A DNA stretch of 64,000 bases from Stomorhina lunata (GCA_933228675.1 OW121744.1:96188008-96252007); one strand, 5' to 3'; shown: positions 14,296 through 27,858, counted from the stretch's first letter. Notes: generated from the sequence alone by a model not told the origin. A program made the numbers and translations.

Positions 14296-14535
14296 CAGGT
14301 ATGTGATGGAAAACGATCGTTTTCAAATCGATCGATTTCAGATATATTTTTAAGATATATTTTTGAGATTTTCGGTTATTTCCCCAAAAAACTCAAACCA
14401 AATGAAAGATAAAATATCAGTCAAAAGGATTAAAGCCAAAATTTTCATTATTTTTGGGGGAAATAACCGAAAATTAGCTAAAAAATATGTCTGAAATCGA
14501 TCGATTTCAAAACGAAAATGTCCATCACATACCTG
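14296..14535. mobile_element. 240-bp palindromic MITE inside the 11-bp satellite
   Basis: The element starts CAGGTATGTGATGG and ends with its reverse complement, CCATCACATACCTG. The terminal inverted repeats extend inwards for most of the length: both ends carry the motif AAATCGATCGATTTCAGA, and inner arms carry TTTTCGGTTATTTCCCC and its complement. Because the flanks are a regular 11-bp array, the duplicated target can be read as the 3-bp ATA at 14293-14295 and 14536-14538. There is no coding capacity. A 3-bp duplication would suit PIF/Harbinger-type elements, but the TIR does not prove the superfamily. Confidence 0.88.
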
Positions 14536-15564
14536 ATAGTCTAGTCGTAGTCTAGTCATAGTCTAGTCATAGTCTAGTCATAGTCTAGTCATAGTCTAGT
14601 CATAGTCTAGTCATAGTCTAGTCATAGTCTAGTCATAGTCTAGTCATAGTCTAGTCATAGTCTAGTCATAGTCTAGTCATAGTCTAGTCATAGTCTAGTC
14701 ATAGTCTAGTCATAGTCTAGTCATAGTCTAGTCATAGTCTAGTCATAGTCTAGTCATAGTCTAGTCATAGTCTAGTCATAGTCTAGTCATAGTCTAGTCA
14801 TAGTCTAGTCATAGTCTAGTCATAGTCTAGTCATAGTCTAGTCATAGTCTAGTCATAGTCTAGTCATAGTCTAGTCATAGTCTAGTCATAGTCTAGTCAT
14901 AGTCTAGTCATAGTCTAGTCATAGTCTAGTCATAGTCTAGTCATAGTCTAGTCATAGTCTAGTCATAGTCTAGTCATAGTCTAGTCATAGTCTAGTCATA
15001 GTCTAGTCATAGTCTAGTCATAGTCTAGTCATAGTCTAGTCATAGTCTAGTCATAGTCTAGTCATAGTCTAGTCATAGTCTAGTCATAGTCTAGTCATAG
15101 TCTAGTCATAGTCTAGTCATAGTCTAGTCTAGTCATAGTCTAGTCATAGTCTAGTCATAGTCTAGTCATAGTCTAGTCATAGTCTAGTCATAGTCTAGTC
15201 ATAGTCTAGTCATAGTCTAGTCATAGTCTAGTCATAGTCTAGTCATAGTCTAGTCATAGTCTAGTCATAGTCTAGTCATAGTCTAGTCATAGTCTAGTCA
15301 TAGTCTAGTCATAGTCTAGTCATAGTCTAGTCATAGTCTAGTCATAGTCTAGTCATAGTCTAGTCATAGTCTAGTCATAGTCTAGTCATAGTCTAGTCAT
15401 AGTCTAGTCATAGTCTAGTCATAGTCTAGTCATAGTCTAGTCATAGTCTAGTCATAGTCTAGTCATAGTCTAGTCATAGTCTAGTCATAGTCTAGTCATA
15501 GTCTAGTCATAGTCTAGTCATAGTCTAGTCATAGTCTAGTCATAGTCTAGTCATAGTCCAGTCA
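14536..15564. repeat. 11-bp satellite array, right block
   Basis: Continuation of the 11-mer CATAGTCTAGT in the same phase logic and orientation as the left block, about 93 units. It carries one TAGTCG variant next to the MITE, a 6-bp insertion near 15124 and a terminal variant (TAGTCCAGTCA) before unique DNA begins. Confidence 0.98.
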
Positions 15565-17619
15565 AATCGAAAACTTCAAATCCGTTGATGCTTAACTGAT
15601 GAACTGATGTCGTCTGTGTTTTCGCCCATTCCTTTTCAAGGGAATCAAAAAAGAAGCACATTTTTCTTACAAGACAAGACCAATTCTTGTTAGTTTGTTA
15701 CAAAGTTTTTGACGTTTTATTCCTGCCACTTTTTAGTTTCGTTCATTCTAAAAATGGTGTGGTCAGTAATGTGAAGATAATGATGCCTTGATGATCAAAT
15801 TGATAACAACACTTGGTGTTTGTTGTTGCTGTTCCTGTTGCTATTGGTGCATTTGTTCTTTGTTCTTAATATAGAAATGTTGCATCAATCTTTGAGATTG
15901 TTGCTGTTGAATTTGTTATTGCTTTATTGCACAAATAAGTTAAAAAGTCCTTCTAATATTTCGTCTTGACGTCTTGTATTTTTAGCTTGTTACCACCAAA
16001 CTGCCACTTTGTTTTAAAGGAAAAATGCGCTGCATCAAACTAATGTATGTTTTTAACTTGGTTGACTTGATGATCTGTTTATGTTAACTGGTTTATTGTT
16101 AGCTGATCTGGCTAATGTTACAGTTTCTTTTTGTTTGACCAACTGCATGTATTTTACTGGCTTTCTTTTATTTATTTCTTTGGTATATTAAATAAATTTT
16201 TTTCCTCATTTTTACTTCTTTTAAGTACATTCGCTTGTCTGACGCGATCTTTTAGATCGTTAATTAAAAATTTTTCAAGTGTGTAATACCAGCGTACAAC
16301 ACAACATAAAAACTCGTAATTCTTTGTCTTTTACCTTTAACGTTATTGTCTTTTACTCGCTCGATCGCTCACTGACTAAACAGCAGAAGGTTTCCTTTTA
16401 AACATTGCCGGCTTTTTTATTGCCCCGCGTGTGAGTACGAGTATGAGTCCATAAAGTGTTTAGGTTCTTATATGTGGAATATGTTGTTCCAATGTTGTTG
16501 TTATCTCTGAGACATTGCCTTAATACTGATCATGTTCATGATGAGCTTGATTTTTGTTTTATTTTATTTAACTCATGTTGATGCAATTTTTAAATTACCT
16601 TTTAATGGGTATATAGTTTGAGACCCGCTTTTGGTTTTTTTATTTTTTGGTTGCTCTTAATGTCCAGATATTGTTATGTTAAGGTTCATCACTATTTTAT
16701 GAGATTGATGTGTTTCTTTAGTGTTGTTGTTGCTGCTTCAATATTGTTAATTTTTTTTAAATCTTGTAGTTATTATATAAGTTGTGGCTGCTGAATGCAA
16801 TTTAAGATTCGCTTTTCTTTCAAACAAGATTTTTATTTTTTTTCGTTTTATTGTTAATTGGAAAAATGTTTTAGATTAATTTGGGAAATGTGAAATGTTT
16901 GGTAATAACTAGTAAAGTGAGATAAGAAGGGTACCATGGTTTAATGGCAGGTTTCTATGAAGAGCTAAAAATCTATAAGTTTTAACGATTTTTGAAATAA
17001 AAACAAATATTACTATCACTGACAGGATATGATTAAACTTCGACCAAAAAAAGATCTGATATTGACAACCACCATTTAGCGATAAAAATACCCGACCAGG
17101 CCAAGGAACTGACTAGGCTAAGATAAGATTATGGTTATAATATCCTATTCATTTTGGCATTAAAGTGGTGCCAAATCAGAACAGATTACGGCCAAACTTT
17201 TCCAAAGAATTATAAGTATTTTGACTAAAGTTCTTTGGCCTTTCGTTCATATCCTATTATGTTTTTAACAGAAGAACATACAGGCAAACGAACATACCCA
17301 AAAAAGCAAATATGCAGTAGTTGCTAAAATATGCAAAAATATTCTCTTAAGGTTAAAAAACATGCAAAAATATGCACTCAAAATGCTTAGTTTTTTGTAA
17401 AACAGATTAATATCTTATCCATGAAGGCACAGAAAAACATGCAATTGCATATTCGTGGTTTCCCTGGTCATAAGGAACTATTATATATAACCTTTTTGAT
17501 TTTAATCAAATATTGTAGAATGACTATGTCAATATATTTTTAATCTTTTTGATGATCTGTGTAAAAAGAGATAAACGTTATATCGTCCATATGTGGGCTT
17601 CCAGCGAAACATGAATGTA
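15565..17619. other. Unique spacer with GTT-type microsatellites
   Basis: Noncoding-looking sequence with several short GTTGTTGCTGTT-type tracts (about 15815-15850 and 16715-16750). No recognisable protein or RNA gene. Confidence 0.5.
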
Positions 17620-17945
17620 TTTGAGAGAATATACATATCTCGTTAATGTCTAAACCGATTTTTATGATTTGTTAAGCAAAAATATTCAAGAAAACTCGTT
17701 TTGCCAATTTACACAAGTTTCAGGACCATAACTAGATTTTAACTTGTTTGTCGTAACTACGATTTCTTTTTTTTTTTTTTAATGTTGAGTTACAAAGTAT
17801 TTGTACTTTAGAGAACATATCTCGTTAACTTCTGAAACGATATTTATAATTTATTAATCAAAAATATTTTAAAGAATTTGTTCTGTCGATAGACTTAAGT
17901 ATCAAAAAGGAAAATTCGAAACTAGAATCCAAATTTTTTTACGTA
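17620..17945. repeat. Diverged tandem duplication of about 180 bp
   Basis: Two successive segments share the block beginning ATATCTCGTTAA, followed by a similar GATTTTTATGATTTGTTAA-type stretch and AAAAATATT. The first copy is at about 17633-17720 and the second at about 17818-17900. Similarity is partial. This could be internal structure of an unrecognised transposon. Confidence 0.5.
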
Positions 17946-18114
17946 GTTATAATTGCAACTATCGAAAGGCGATAACTCCCAAGTTCTACCTGCCAGCACC
18001 AAACGCTTTTGGGGTTTGTATACACTAGTCTAGTGATTCATTTGACATAGGAATTTTTTGACCCCATCCCCTTAAAATGTGCCATAGTTTATAAGTGATA
18101 GTCACAAACCAATA

Positions 18115-18650
18115 TGCTTAAAAGCATTGGGATTTCATATAAATTAAAACCGAAATATGTTGAAAGCAGACTTGCATATCGGAAATGATGCTTAAACGAA
18201 GCATAGGATGCATGATATTGCTAATGTAGAAAAAATGAATATATTCGATAACCAGAACTCAAAAATGCATACGTAAGGCCCCGTCAGCCAGTCAAATCAA
18301 CGTCGAAGCAGATTATTCATAATGCCAAAGTAATGCTCAGTATTTGGTGGGTGTTTTGTATTACGAGCTGCTAAAATATAATCGCAATGGATCTGCACCG
18401 AAGATAATTAAAGATAGCAATCAACAAATATCTTCCAGAATATTTGACCAATTACGAGACCATAATCTTACATCATGACAATGATAGGCCATATGTTGCA
18501 AGAACGATCAAAAACAATTTGGAAAACAGAAGATGGGAATTTTTGTTTCACTGGAGGTTTAGCCAGGTCTTATCTCTTCTGATTACGATTTGTTTCGACC
18601 ATTGCAGTGGTGGGAACTCATACATGTGAAAATTTTTTATTGTACTGATA
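18115..18650 (+). pseudogene. Mariner-type transposase relic
   Basis: In shifting plus-strand frames the translation gives pieces characteristic of mariner DDE/D transposases, in the right order. These are a VMLSIWW-like block (about 18325-18345), GVYYELL-like codons shortly after, and HHDNDRPYVARTIKNNLE (about 18473-18525), which corresponds to the second catalytic Asp region (HDNARPH in the family). A degraded PSDYHLF-like segment follows near 18585. Several stop codons and at least two frameshifts break it, and the N-terminal DNA-binding region and first catalytic Asp are not confidently seen. I could not identify terminal inverted repeats. It is a dead fragment; only the family assignment is firm. 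Confidence 0.75.
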
Positions 18651-18769
18651 TCAGCAGAGACAAATTAAAAAAAAAAACACTCGTTTATCAACTGTCTTTC
18701 ATAGCAAATCAGGGATGGAAAATGGATTTCTTAATTTTGTACCAAATATTAAACAAATTGTACTTTTAA

Positions 18770-20010
18770 ACGGTCCATTTATACGGTCCAGTTATAATAA
18801 AAAACTTAAGAAAAAAATATATTTTTTACGTAAAAATGGCAAAATTTTTTTTTTTTAAATCATGAAAAATCGAAAACGGCAAAAAAAAACTTCCAGACTT
18901 ATTATTCTATCGCATAGCGACATATAATAGCAACAAAATGAGATTCCGACCATAAAAATCGATTGATTTTTTTCGAATTTATTCACAATTTACTGAATTC
19001 GCTCATTTTCACAAATTTTTTTTTTGCTTGATATACGCATTATAGCGGGTTTTCAAATGTATGAAAAAAATAAATTTTCCAATTTCAAGGGGTGCATATC
19101 GGATTATTGTGAGATTTGGTGAGAAACTTCCACCCACAAAATTTTAGTCGAATTGGACAACGTAAACACGTAGCGCATAGGCCCCAAATCTGAAAAATAG
19201 CGTTTAAATCGAAAAAAAATTGACAAATTTTCAGTTTTTGCAAAATTATAGCTATTTATTCCCCCTTTTGCAAAAAAGCGTATTCTGGTTCTTAGTGCAA
19301 ACGCAATGATTGTCTTTGATCGGTTCAACTTTTTTCGAGTTAAACAGTTTTCGAGTTATTACAATTTTCACTGGACATTACATGTCCTTGAGGACTTGCC
19401 GAAGATAATTTACAAAAACATTTTACTTAGTTTAAATTTTTTTATTTTTTTCTTTTTTAACTTACAATATACATGTAAACAATAAAATATAAAATTTGTA
19501 AAGATCAATTGCCTTCGGCAAGTTTTCAAGGACATGTAATGACCAGTGCAAATTGTAGTAACTCGAAAACTGTTTAACCGATTTTAAAGATGTGTAGCTT
19601 ATTGGAAATCTCATTGTGTTTGCCCTAAGAACGAGGATCCACTTTTTTGCAAAAGGGGGAATAAATAGCGTTAATTTTGCAATTCTAAAATCTATTTTTT
19701 TTTCACACATTTAAAAACCCCTGTATAAGTATATCAAGCAAAAATATAAAATTTTGTAAAAATGAGTGAATTCACTTAATTGTGAATAAATTCGAAAATA
19801 ATCAATCGATTTTTATGGTCGGTATCTCGTTTTGTTGCTATTATTTGTAGCTTTTCGACAGAATAATGAATCTGAACAGTTTTTGCCGTTTTCTATTTTT
19901 CATGATTTTTTTAAAACAAAAATTTTTGCCATTTTTATGTCAAAAATATATTTTTTTCTTAAATTTTTTATTATAACTCTGATACTATTGATCCGATTGA
20001 AACGCGATAT
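18770..20010. repeat. Large imperfect foldback (inverted repeat) of about 1.2 kb
   Basis: The left arm (about 18770-19400) is mirrored by the right arm (about 19500-20010). Matching landmarks include CATAAAAATCGATTG (18952) against CAATCGATTTTTATG (19803), AATAAATAGC with GCAAAAGGGGGAA around 19255 and 19650, and AAGGACATGTAATG near 19530 against CATTACATGTCCTTG near 19376. Arms differ by scattered substitutions and small indels. Short frames inside are not convincing proteins. It may be a foldback-type element or an old palindromic duplication. Confidence 0.85.
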
Positions 20011-22424
20011 ATAGACGAATCAAAGGATATGTAAATCTTAATTTTTCTGATTTTATTTGAATAATATCCGATCATTAGTTTCTGAGTTATCATTAATTAT
20101 GTGAAAAGGTGTCTAAAAAATTTAAAAAAAACTATCTAAGGTAGCCATGATACATCAAATATATATAGTGGTTACTCGAGCATATTTTTGCTGTTGCCCT
20201 GTGTTACCTATTCTTTAATATAATGTTGTGCGGTATGAATATAATAATAGAAAAACATTATTTGATTTTCTTTAACATCTACCCAATTACCTAAAACCCA
20301 CATTACCTTCTACCTCGTTCTCACACCTAATTTGAATTAATGTAAATTTCTTTTAAATTTCTTTAATTTTAAACTCCTCCAAAATTTTCACATCAAAATT
20401 TGTAAGTCAGTTCATTATTTTGCATACGGGTATTTTAAAATTCAAAATATTTTCATTAATTGGAGACACTCACAAAAACAATAATTTTTCCAAGGCAAGC
20501 AAAATTGCCCAAAACAATTAAAACTAAACAAGACAGCAGCTGCTGCTATATCAGCTACTACTTAACATGTCCGAATAATAACAGGGAAGAGCCTAGGCCC
20601 AGGCACTTTAAACAGCAAAGGAAAACTCTTATTTATAGTTTGTTAAAACTAACACTATAATTATGTTTTGGAAAAAGTAGAATTGGAAAAAAATAGAATT
20701 CAAATTATTATTTATGATCGTTAATTATTAAGTATATGAAGAGAGAAAACATAACTAGACATGGTCCCGGCACACACCCAATAATTAAAATTATTTTTGT
20801 TACAACAAAGAAACTTCAAATAAAATTAAATAAAAACTTCCGATCCAAACAAAAACAATAGAGAAAAATAGTTAAAAACTTAAATGAAATTATAAATTTT
20901 TAAGTTCCCACATTTGGAATCATTTCGCCACATTAAAGGTATAAAAATAAAGAATTTATGTCTTTGTGACGTGTTTAGCTATAAATTTAAAATAACAATT
21001 TTCAAAATGAAAATTACCCGCTTTTCAACTACAACTCATACTCTGATAACAGAAATTAAAGAAAAACTCACAAGAAGAAATCAATGAATAATTTAACACC
21101 CTCTTAAATTAAATTTAAAATTTTAATATGCAATTCAAAAAAAAAAAAAAAAAAAAAAGATTTCCTTAAGAAATGTTAAGTGTGACCCCGAGTTATCATG
21201 GTCTTCCGTTTCTCATTTCTCAAGCACACGTTCATCAATATCTATTTAAAATAACTGTTATTTTAAACCACCTCAAGCCAAAATGATAATAATACTCGTA
21301 ATATTAAAGGAAACCTAAAATTGCCAATGACATTTCCGTTCGAGAGAAAAAGTATATAATTTAAATACATTTTTCATATTTAAAAGAAAATAACCATTAA
21401 TAAATAAACCATATATTATATATTTTAAAAGAGATTTTCCTGCCCAGATAAAATGAAATATAATTTTCCTATACTGGAACTAACGAAATACAAAAAAAAA
21501 ATAAATGGAAACAAAAATAAATATCCGTTAAATACAATTTATTAAAATTGTCAACACCTGTAAGCGACATCACTACCCAGTGGGTAACTACCTTCGACAG
21601 ATAGACAGACGGACATTTATACAACGGAAACAAACGTCATGACAAAGGTCAAGGAAAAATGAAGAGAGACAGACACCGTAGGAGCTTAACAAATTCAACT
21701 TGTTAACGAAAATATAAAAAATTTAATCATAAATGATATAAAAGTAATAAGGAAAAAACTGATATAGTCGTTTGAATCCGACTTTATTATACCCTAGACC
21801 AATGATGTAAAAAGTGGAACCAAAGACATTTTGGGCTTTCATACATTGATTTGCACATGGTCGTTTTGAAAAGTCCCATAAATGACAGTGCATACTGCTT
21901 TGGCTCCAATTCGGAAGCAACTAATGGAGAAGATTATAAAATGAGGAAAGCTAAGGCACACATACGTGCTCATGAAATGTGTGTTTGTTTGTGAGTTAAG
22001 GTATTATTCATTGTTTCTTATTCACTTTCTTCATTTATATGTCAGACGGGGCATATTTTGATCCAAACGACAATGTTAACAAACCAAATTTTTGAATATG
22101 GAATTTTTCTTATGCACAAAAACTTCATGAGATGCAATTGCATCCACTTCGCCTCACAGGGTTGTAAGCAGTTTCATCAAGGTCCATTTACAGGCCCTAC
22201 TTTTCAAAGAAAACAGTTTAATTATAACGGACCGTTGCTTCAAAATTTTAAAAAGAGTTTTTCTTTTCAGAGCTACTCCTAAAGAGCATCCCTTTCAACT
22301 CTGTATGGCTTTAACAAAATGGGGCAACTTATCATATAGCCATGCCTGTTATAACAGAATTGGAGGTCAAATTTCCAAAAAAGGTGATTCCAAAAAACTC
22401 CATAATTATTAATTTTTTTTTCCA
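20011..22424. other. AT-rich spacer, no gene seen
   Basis: Unique AT-rich sequence with a poly-A run at about 21137-21158. A roughly 65-base stretch at 21917-21980 resembles, in inverse orientation, sequence at 39478-39550, so part of it belongs to a dispersed repeat. Short frames of 60-74 codons lack motifs. Confidence 0.5.
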
Positions 22425-25215
22425 TAAAAATTTTTTTCTATAGAAAAATTTTCAAAAAAAAATTTTTTTCTATAGAAAAATTTTGAGTAAAAAAACATTT
22501 TTGATATAAAAATGTTCGATAGAAAAATGTTTGAGAAAATAATTTTCTATAGAAAAGTTTTTGATAAAAAAATTTTTGATAAAAAAATGTTCAATAAAAA
22601 TAATTTTCTGTAGAAAATTTTGGATAAAAATAAGTTTCTATAGAAAAATTTTCGACAAAAAATATTTTTCTGTAGAAAAATTTTTGACAAAAACTTTTTT
22701 CTGTAGAAAAATTTTCGATAAAAATATTTTACTATAGAAAAATGTTCAATAAAAAAATTTTCTAAGAAATTGTTGATAAAAAGGTTTTATATAGAAAATT
22801 TTTTTCTATAGAAAACTTTTCTATAGAAAAAGTTTCAATAAAAATATTTTTCGGTAGAAATATTTTCTATAAAAAAAAATTTTCGACAAAAATTTTTTTC
22901 TATAGAAAAATTTCCGATAAAAATATTTTTTATCAATTTTCTATAGAAAAATTGTTGGCAAAAAAAATTTCTATAGAAGAATTTTCAAAATATTTTTCTG
23001 TCGAAATATTTTCGATAGAAATATTCTTCTGTAGAAAAATATTTTACTATAGAAAAACTTTTTATAAAAATATCTTTCTATAGAAAAATTTTCGATAAAC
23101 AAATTTTTTTAAAGAAAAATTTTCGATAAAAAAATTTTTCTATAGAAAAATTTTCGATAAAAAAATTTTTCTATAGAAAAATTTTCGATAAAAAAATTTT
23201 TCTATAGAAAAATTTTCGATAAAAAAATTTTTCTATAGAAAAATTTTCGATAAAAAAATTTTTCTATAGAAAAATTTTCGATAAAAAATTTTTCTATAGA
23301 AAAATTTTCGATAAAAAATTTTTCTATAGAAAAATTTTCGATAAAAAATTTTTCTATAGAAAAATTCTCGATAAAAAAATTTTTCTATACAAAAATTTTC
23401 GATAAAAAAAAAATTTTCTATAGAAGAATTTTCGATAAAAAAATTTTTCTATAGAAAAATTTTCGATAAAAAAATTTTTCTATAGAAAAATTGTCGATAA
23501 AAAAATTTTTCTATAGAAAAATTTTCGATAAAAAAATTTTTCTATAGAAAAATTTTCGATAAAAAAATTTTTCTATAGAAAAATTTTCGATAAAAAAATT
23601 TTTCTATAGAAAAATTTTCGATAAAAAAATTTTTCTATAGAAAAATTTTCGATAAAAAAATTTTTCTATAGAAAAATTTTCGATAAAAAAAAATTTTCTA
23701 TAGAAAAATTTTCGATAAAAAAATTTTTCTATAGAAAAATTTTCGATAAAAAAATTTTTCTATAGAAAAATTTTCGATAAAAAAATTTTTCTATAGAAAA
23801 ATTTTCGATAAAAAAATTTTTCTATAGAAAAATTTTCGATAAAAAAATTTTTCTATAGAAAAATTTTCGATAAAAAAATTTTTCTATAGAAAAATTTTCG
23901 ATAAAAAAATTTTTCTATAGAAAAATTTTCGATAAAAAAATTTTTCTATAGAAAAATTTTCGATAAAAAAATTTTTCTATAAAAAAATTTTCAATAAAAA
24001 TATTTTTCTATAGAAAAATTTTCAATAAAAATATTTTTCTATAGAAAAATTATCGATTAAATATTTTTTATAGAAAAATTGTCAATAAAAAAAATTTTGA
24101 TAAAAAGATTTTGTATAGAAAAATGTTTGATACAAAAATTTTCTATAGAAATATTTTCGATAACAAAATTTTTCTATGAAGAAATTTTCGATAGCAAAAT
24201 TATTCTATAGAAAAATGTTTGATAACAAAATGTTTCTATAGAAAAATGTTCAATAACAAAATGTTTATATAAAAAAAAATGTTCGATAACAAAATGTTTT
24301 TATAAAATTTTTTTCTAAAGAAAAATTTTTGAAAAAAACATTTTTGTATAAAAATAATTTTCTTGAGAAAAATGTTCAATAAAAACATATTTCTGAAGAA
24401 AAATTTTTGATAAAAATATTTTTCTTTAGAAAATTTTTAGATTAAAATATTTTTCTGTAGAAAAATTTTTTTCTATAGCAATTTTCGATATAAGAATTTT
24501 TAAAACAAATGTTATATAGACAAAATTTTGATGCAAAAATTTTCTATAGAAAATTTTTTGATAAAATAATTTTCTATAGAAAAATTTTTCACAGAAAACT
24601 TTCTATGGAAACTTTTTTAAAATATTTTTTTATAGAAACATTTTTAATAAAAATAGAAAAATTTTCGATAAAAATACTTTTTATTAAAATAATTGTCTTT
24701 ATAAAAATGTTCAAGAAAGTATTTTTTTGAAAAAAATTTTCAATAAAAATATTTTTATGTGGAAAAATTTTTAATCAAAATATTTGTAGTAGAAAAATTG
24801 TCAACAAAAAAAATTTTGATAAAAAGATTTTATATGGAAAAATTTTCCACAGAAAAATTTTTGATAAAAAATTTTCTATGGAAAAATTTTTGATAAAAAA
24901 ATGTTCTATAGAAATAAAACGAAAAATTTTTATAAAAAAAAAAATTCAATAGAAAAATTTTTGATAAAAGAATTTTCTATAGAAAAATTTTTGATAAAAA
25001 ATTTTCTATAGAAAAACTTTTGGTTAAAAAAAATGTATAGAAAAATTTTTTATAAAAAAATTTTTGATACAAAAATTTTCTATAGAAAAATTTTTGATAA
25101 AAAAATTTTCTATAGAAAATTTTTTGATAAAAAAAGTTTCTATAGATACATTTTTGATAAAAAAAATCTTATATAGAAAAATTGTATGTAAAACAATTTT
25201 CTATGGAATTCAGAA
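22425..25215. repeat. 31-bp AT satellite array (Sat-4)
   Basis: The unit joins TTTTTCTATAGAAAAATTTT to CGATAAAAAAA. CGATA repeats exactly 31 bp apart (for example 23124 and 23155). A homogeneous core spans about 23110-24000 and is flanked on both sides by strongly decayed units of the same family. This is the usual pattern of a satellite homogenised in its middle and drifting at its edges. Confidence 0.96.
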
Positions 25216-27289
25216 GGAAGAATGGATATTCATAAATCGAGTTATTAAGTTATTCTGAGCCGATCTTTATACCTTTAAATATGTGTCAGATCAAACATCA
25301 GCCCAAGCTGACAATGCCCTTCCCGCCAATTGTTATGTAGGGTATAACTAAATGTTCAAATTCATATTGAGTGTAAGTATGAGGTGTAATAATAATATAC
25401 TCACAGGTGTCCATATAACGATTGTGCTGTTGCCAGTTTGACTGGACTTTATAGAATCGTCGTCTTCGTCGTCGTTTGCAACCTTTAATAGTAATCAAAG
25501 ATAATCAAAAGGTCTTGTTTTGCCATCCATACCTTGACTAAAACCATTTAAGGTATTAAAAGGCAACAGAAAAAAAACGCGTATGAACAGTGGGTCGTGC
25601 AAAATGACTAGCTATTAATAGCAGACCTGCCCAAAAACACATACATTAATATTTGTATTTGTGGTAAACAGTTTTGAAAGCTCAAACGGTCAGTGCTGCC
25701 ACATTTAAATTTCTCCTCATATATTCGAGTATTCTTAGTATAATCGAGCGAAAAACTCTAGTCATATCATTAGCGTACTTGTGTTTAGTATACTCTCCAG
25801 TACTTTTAGCCAACCTTCTCTACATTCCGAGTATGTATTCTTTCAATTCTTAACTTTCCAGGCTTCAGTTAAGTATATAGTTATTTTTTTTATTTTGTTT
25901 TGCAAACAAAAAATTGTATTTCCAAAACAACTGCTCGGATAAAATAAAAATAATTAGTGTTTCTGAAACATAATTTTGTTGCCGAATTTCGGTTTTTTTA
26001 TTTTGTTCAAGAAAATAAATAGTTTTCGAGTTACTCGAATATTTATTGCGCAATCTCCGCCATTTCTTAAATAACGCTATATCTCGAAAATGAATGTAAC
26101 CTAAGAATTGAATTCAACGTGCTCGAATTATCATTACCCATTAGATCTTTCTTTTGTCGGTTTTTTCAACTAGCACAGTGTAACTAAAGAGTTGATCTAT
26201 GTGTTTAGGTAAACAGCTTCATGCCTACTGCACTATAGAGGAAGAAGAATCCAATTAAGTTCTTATCCGTCGCCAAGTAAATAATTCCAATCGATGGTTA
26301 AAAATCTGATGGCGTCTAGATTTCTTGAGAAAATAATTTTTTAACCATTTTCACAATCTGTCCCACTGTTGATTAACTCTCGGCGCACATGTAGAACAAC
26401 AGACATTAGTAGATATTTTCGAGAAAATTATTAAAACAATTTTTGTTCCTTATATAACAAAAAAACAATCTTTAATAACAACAATAACAAACTTCCACAT
26501 ATTCTTACGATTCATAAATACAAACACTCATACATTTTTAAGCCATGAATACCTGGATATACTTATATGAACTTACATTTGAACGTGTTCCGATGGACAC
26601 ACTTCGTAGCAATAAACGTGCTATAATCATCTTGTTAAATAATATTTCATGGTTTTAGTTGCTTTTTTACTGCGATTATTGTTATACTATTGTTATTGTT
26701 TCACTCCTCTTACCGGAATATGGAATTCAAAAAAGGTAATAAAAAAGGGATTTTCTTCATGAAAATTTCTACTGATTTTCTACATCTAGTTATGATTCGA
26801 AAAAGAAAAATAATTTAATAAATATTAAAGAAGGAACCAACAAACATAGCAACAAAAAAATGGTCTATAAACAGAATTCTGTAGTAGACTTAAAGGCATT
26901 AAAATTGGAATGTCTGTCTTTTAGTTGGAAAGGTAAAGCATGGAAATATTACTATCAAGTTCTTTTGATTCTTTTTCATTTCTACATATTAATAATTGTA
27001 TATAATTATATGAAAACAGTGTCTGTTGTAGAAATAACTATTTTGTAGAAGACAAGAAAATCTAAGAAATACAGAGGTCCCTAGTAGAATAATATTAGAT
27101 TATTTTTTTCAGAAACTTAATCTTATTGCCAAGAAAATGTTGTAAAAATTCTTTGACTTCAGCAATGATGACAGTAGCTCTTAAAAAATATGATACTCCA
27201 TCTATATTTAACTATAATGCTATGTATAAGATTATGTCTTAGTCTAGACCTTTTCCACCTTCAATATGAAGGCGATTAATGGGTACGAT
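25216..27289. other. Unique AT-rich spacer, no gene seen
   Basis: No tandem array, transposon protein or RNA gene recognised. Short overlapping frames on both strands, including one with a run of basic residues read from GTCGTC-type microsatellite DNA near 25455, are treated as chance. Confidence 0.45.
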
Positions 27290-27400
27290 GTAGATTACTT
27301 ACATACATATATAATTCCCACAACATTCCAATTGGAACAAGAGGTACTTCTCTTCGAAAATGACCTACGTCTTAACTCCGGCTCCAAACGGCTAATGCAT
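27290..27400 (-). mobile_element. Fragment of the tRNA-derived SINE
   Basis: Shares with 54830-54965 an ordered series of words: ACATACATAT, CACATTCCAATT or its one-base variant, GAACAAG, a CCTACGT block, then AATGCATT. The orientation matches, so relative to the SINE head this copy is minus strand and lacks the tRNA-like head. Divergence is considerable. Confidence 0.6.
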
Positions 27401-27672
27401 TTGTTGTATCGAACTTATAACCTCCAGATGGTCTCCAAAAAATTATGGCAAATTACTCACATCTAAAGATACGGTATTAATGTTACTTAGTGCGATATTT
27501 ATCATATCGTATGCCTCATTGTTGTTATAGGACTTCATTTAGATTTCCTTAGATTCATATAATCTGCCTCCAACAAGATGTGATAGATAATCGGTAATAA
27601 TGAACCAACGATTTATTTTTGTGTTGGAAATTTGGGAATATATACAAATAGTTTCATAATAACAGGAATAAC

Positions 27673-27858
27673 GTAGGGGATTTTGGATACCAAGCAAACA
27701 GTTCTGATTGGTCTTAACTTGGTAAGACAAGAATTATCTTCGAACATCCTTCATCTCAACTGTGGACACTGACCTCCTCGTAGTATCACCTAGGTAACTA
27801 CGTTGAGAAGAGTGGCACAAAAAACTTGATGTCCTATCTTAAAAATATGACCAACAGG
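27673..27858 (+). mobile_element. 5' end of the RTE-derived short element
   Basis: Begins GTAGGGGATTTTGGATACCA and continues with GATTGGTCTTAACTTGGTAA and CATCCTTCATCTCAACTGTG. The same series heads the copies at 45451 (+), 51222 (-) and 58660 (-). It stops near AAAAATATGACCAAC, where LOA-like ORF1 sequence begins. It has no open reading frame of its own. Confidence 0.75.

Noticed and set aside
16340..16400. Possible host exon near a GC-richer patch (CTCGCTCGATCGCTCACTG)
   Set aside because: No open frame with splice-site context or protein similarity could be supported.
19104..19710. Two minus-strand frames of 74 and 82 codons in the foldback
   Set aside because: They lie in mirrored arms, lack motifs and are broken in the partner arm.
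24509..25258. Frames rich in Ile/Phe/Lys (73 and 64 codons) in Sat-4
   Set aside because: They are translations of satellite units; the same happens at 40316-41269.
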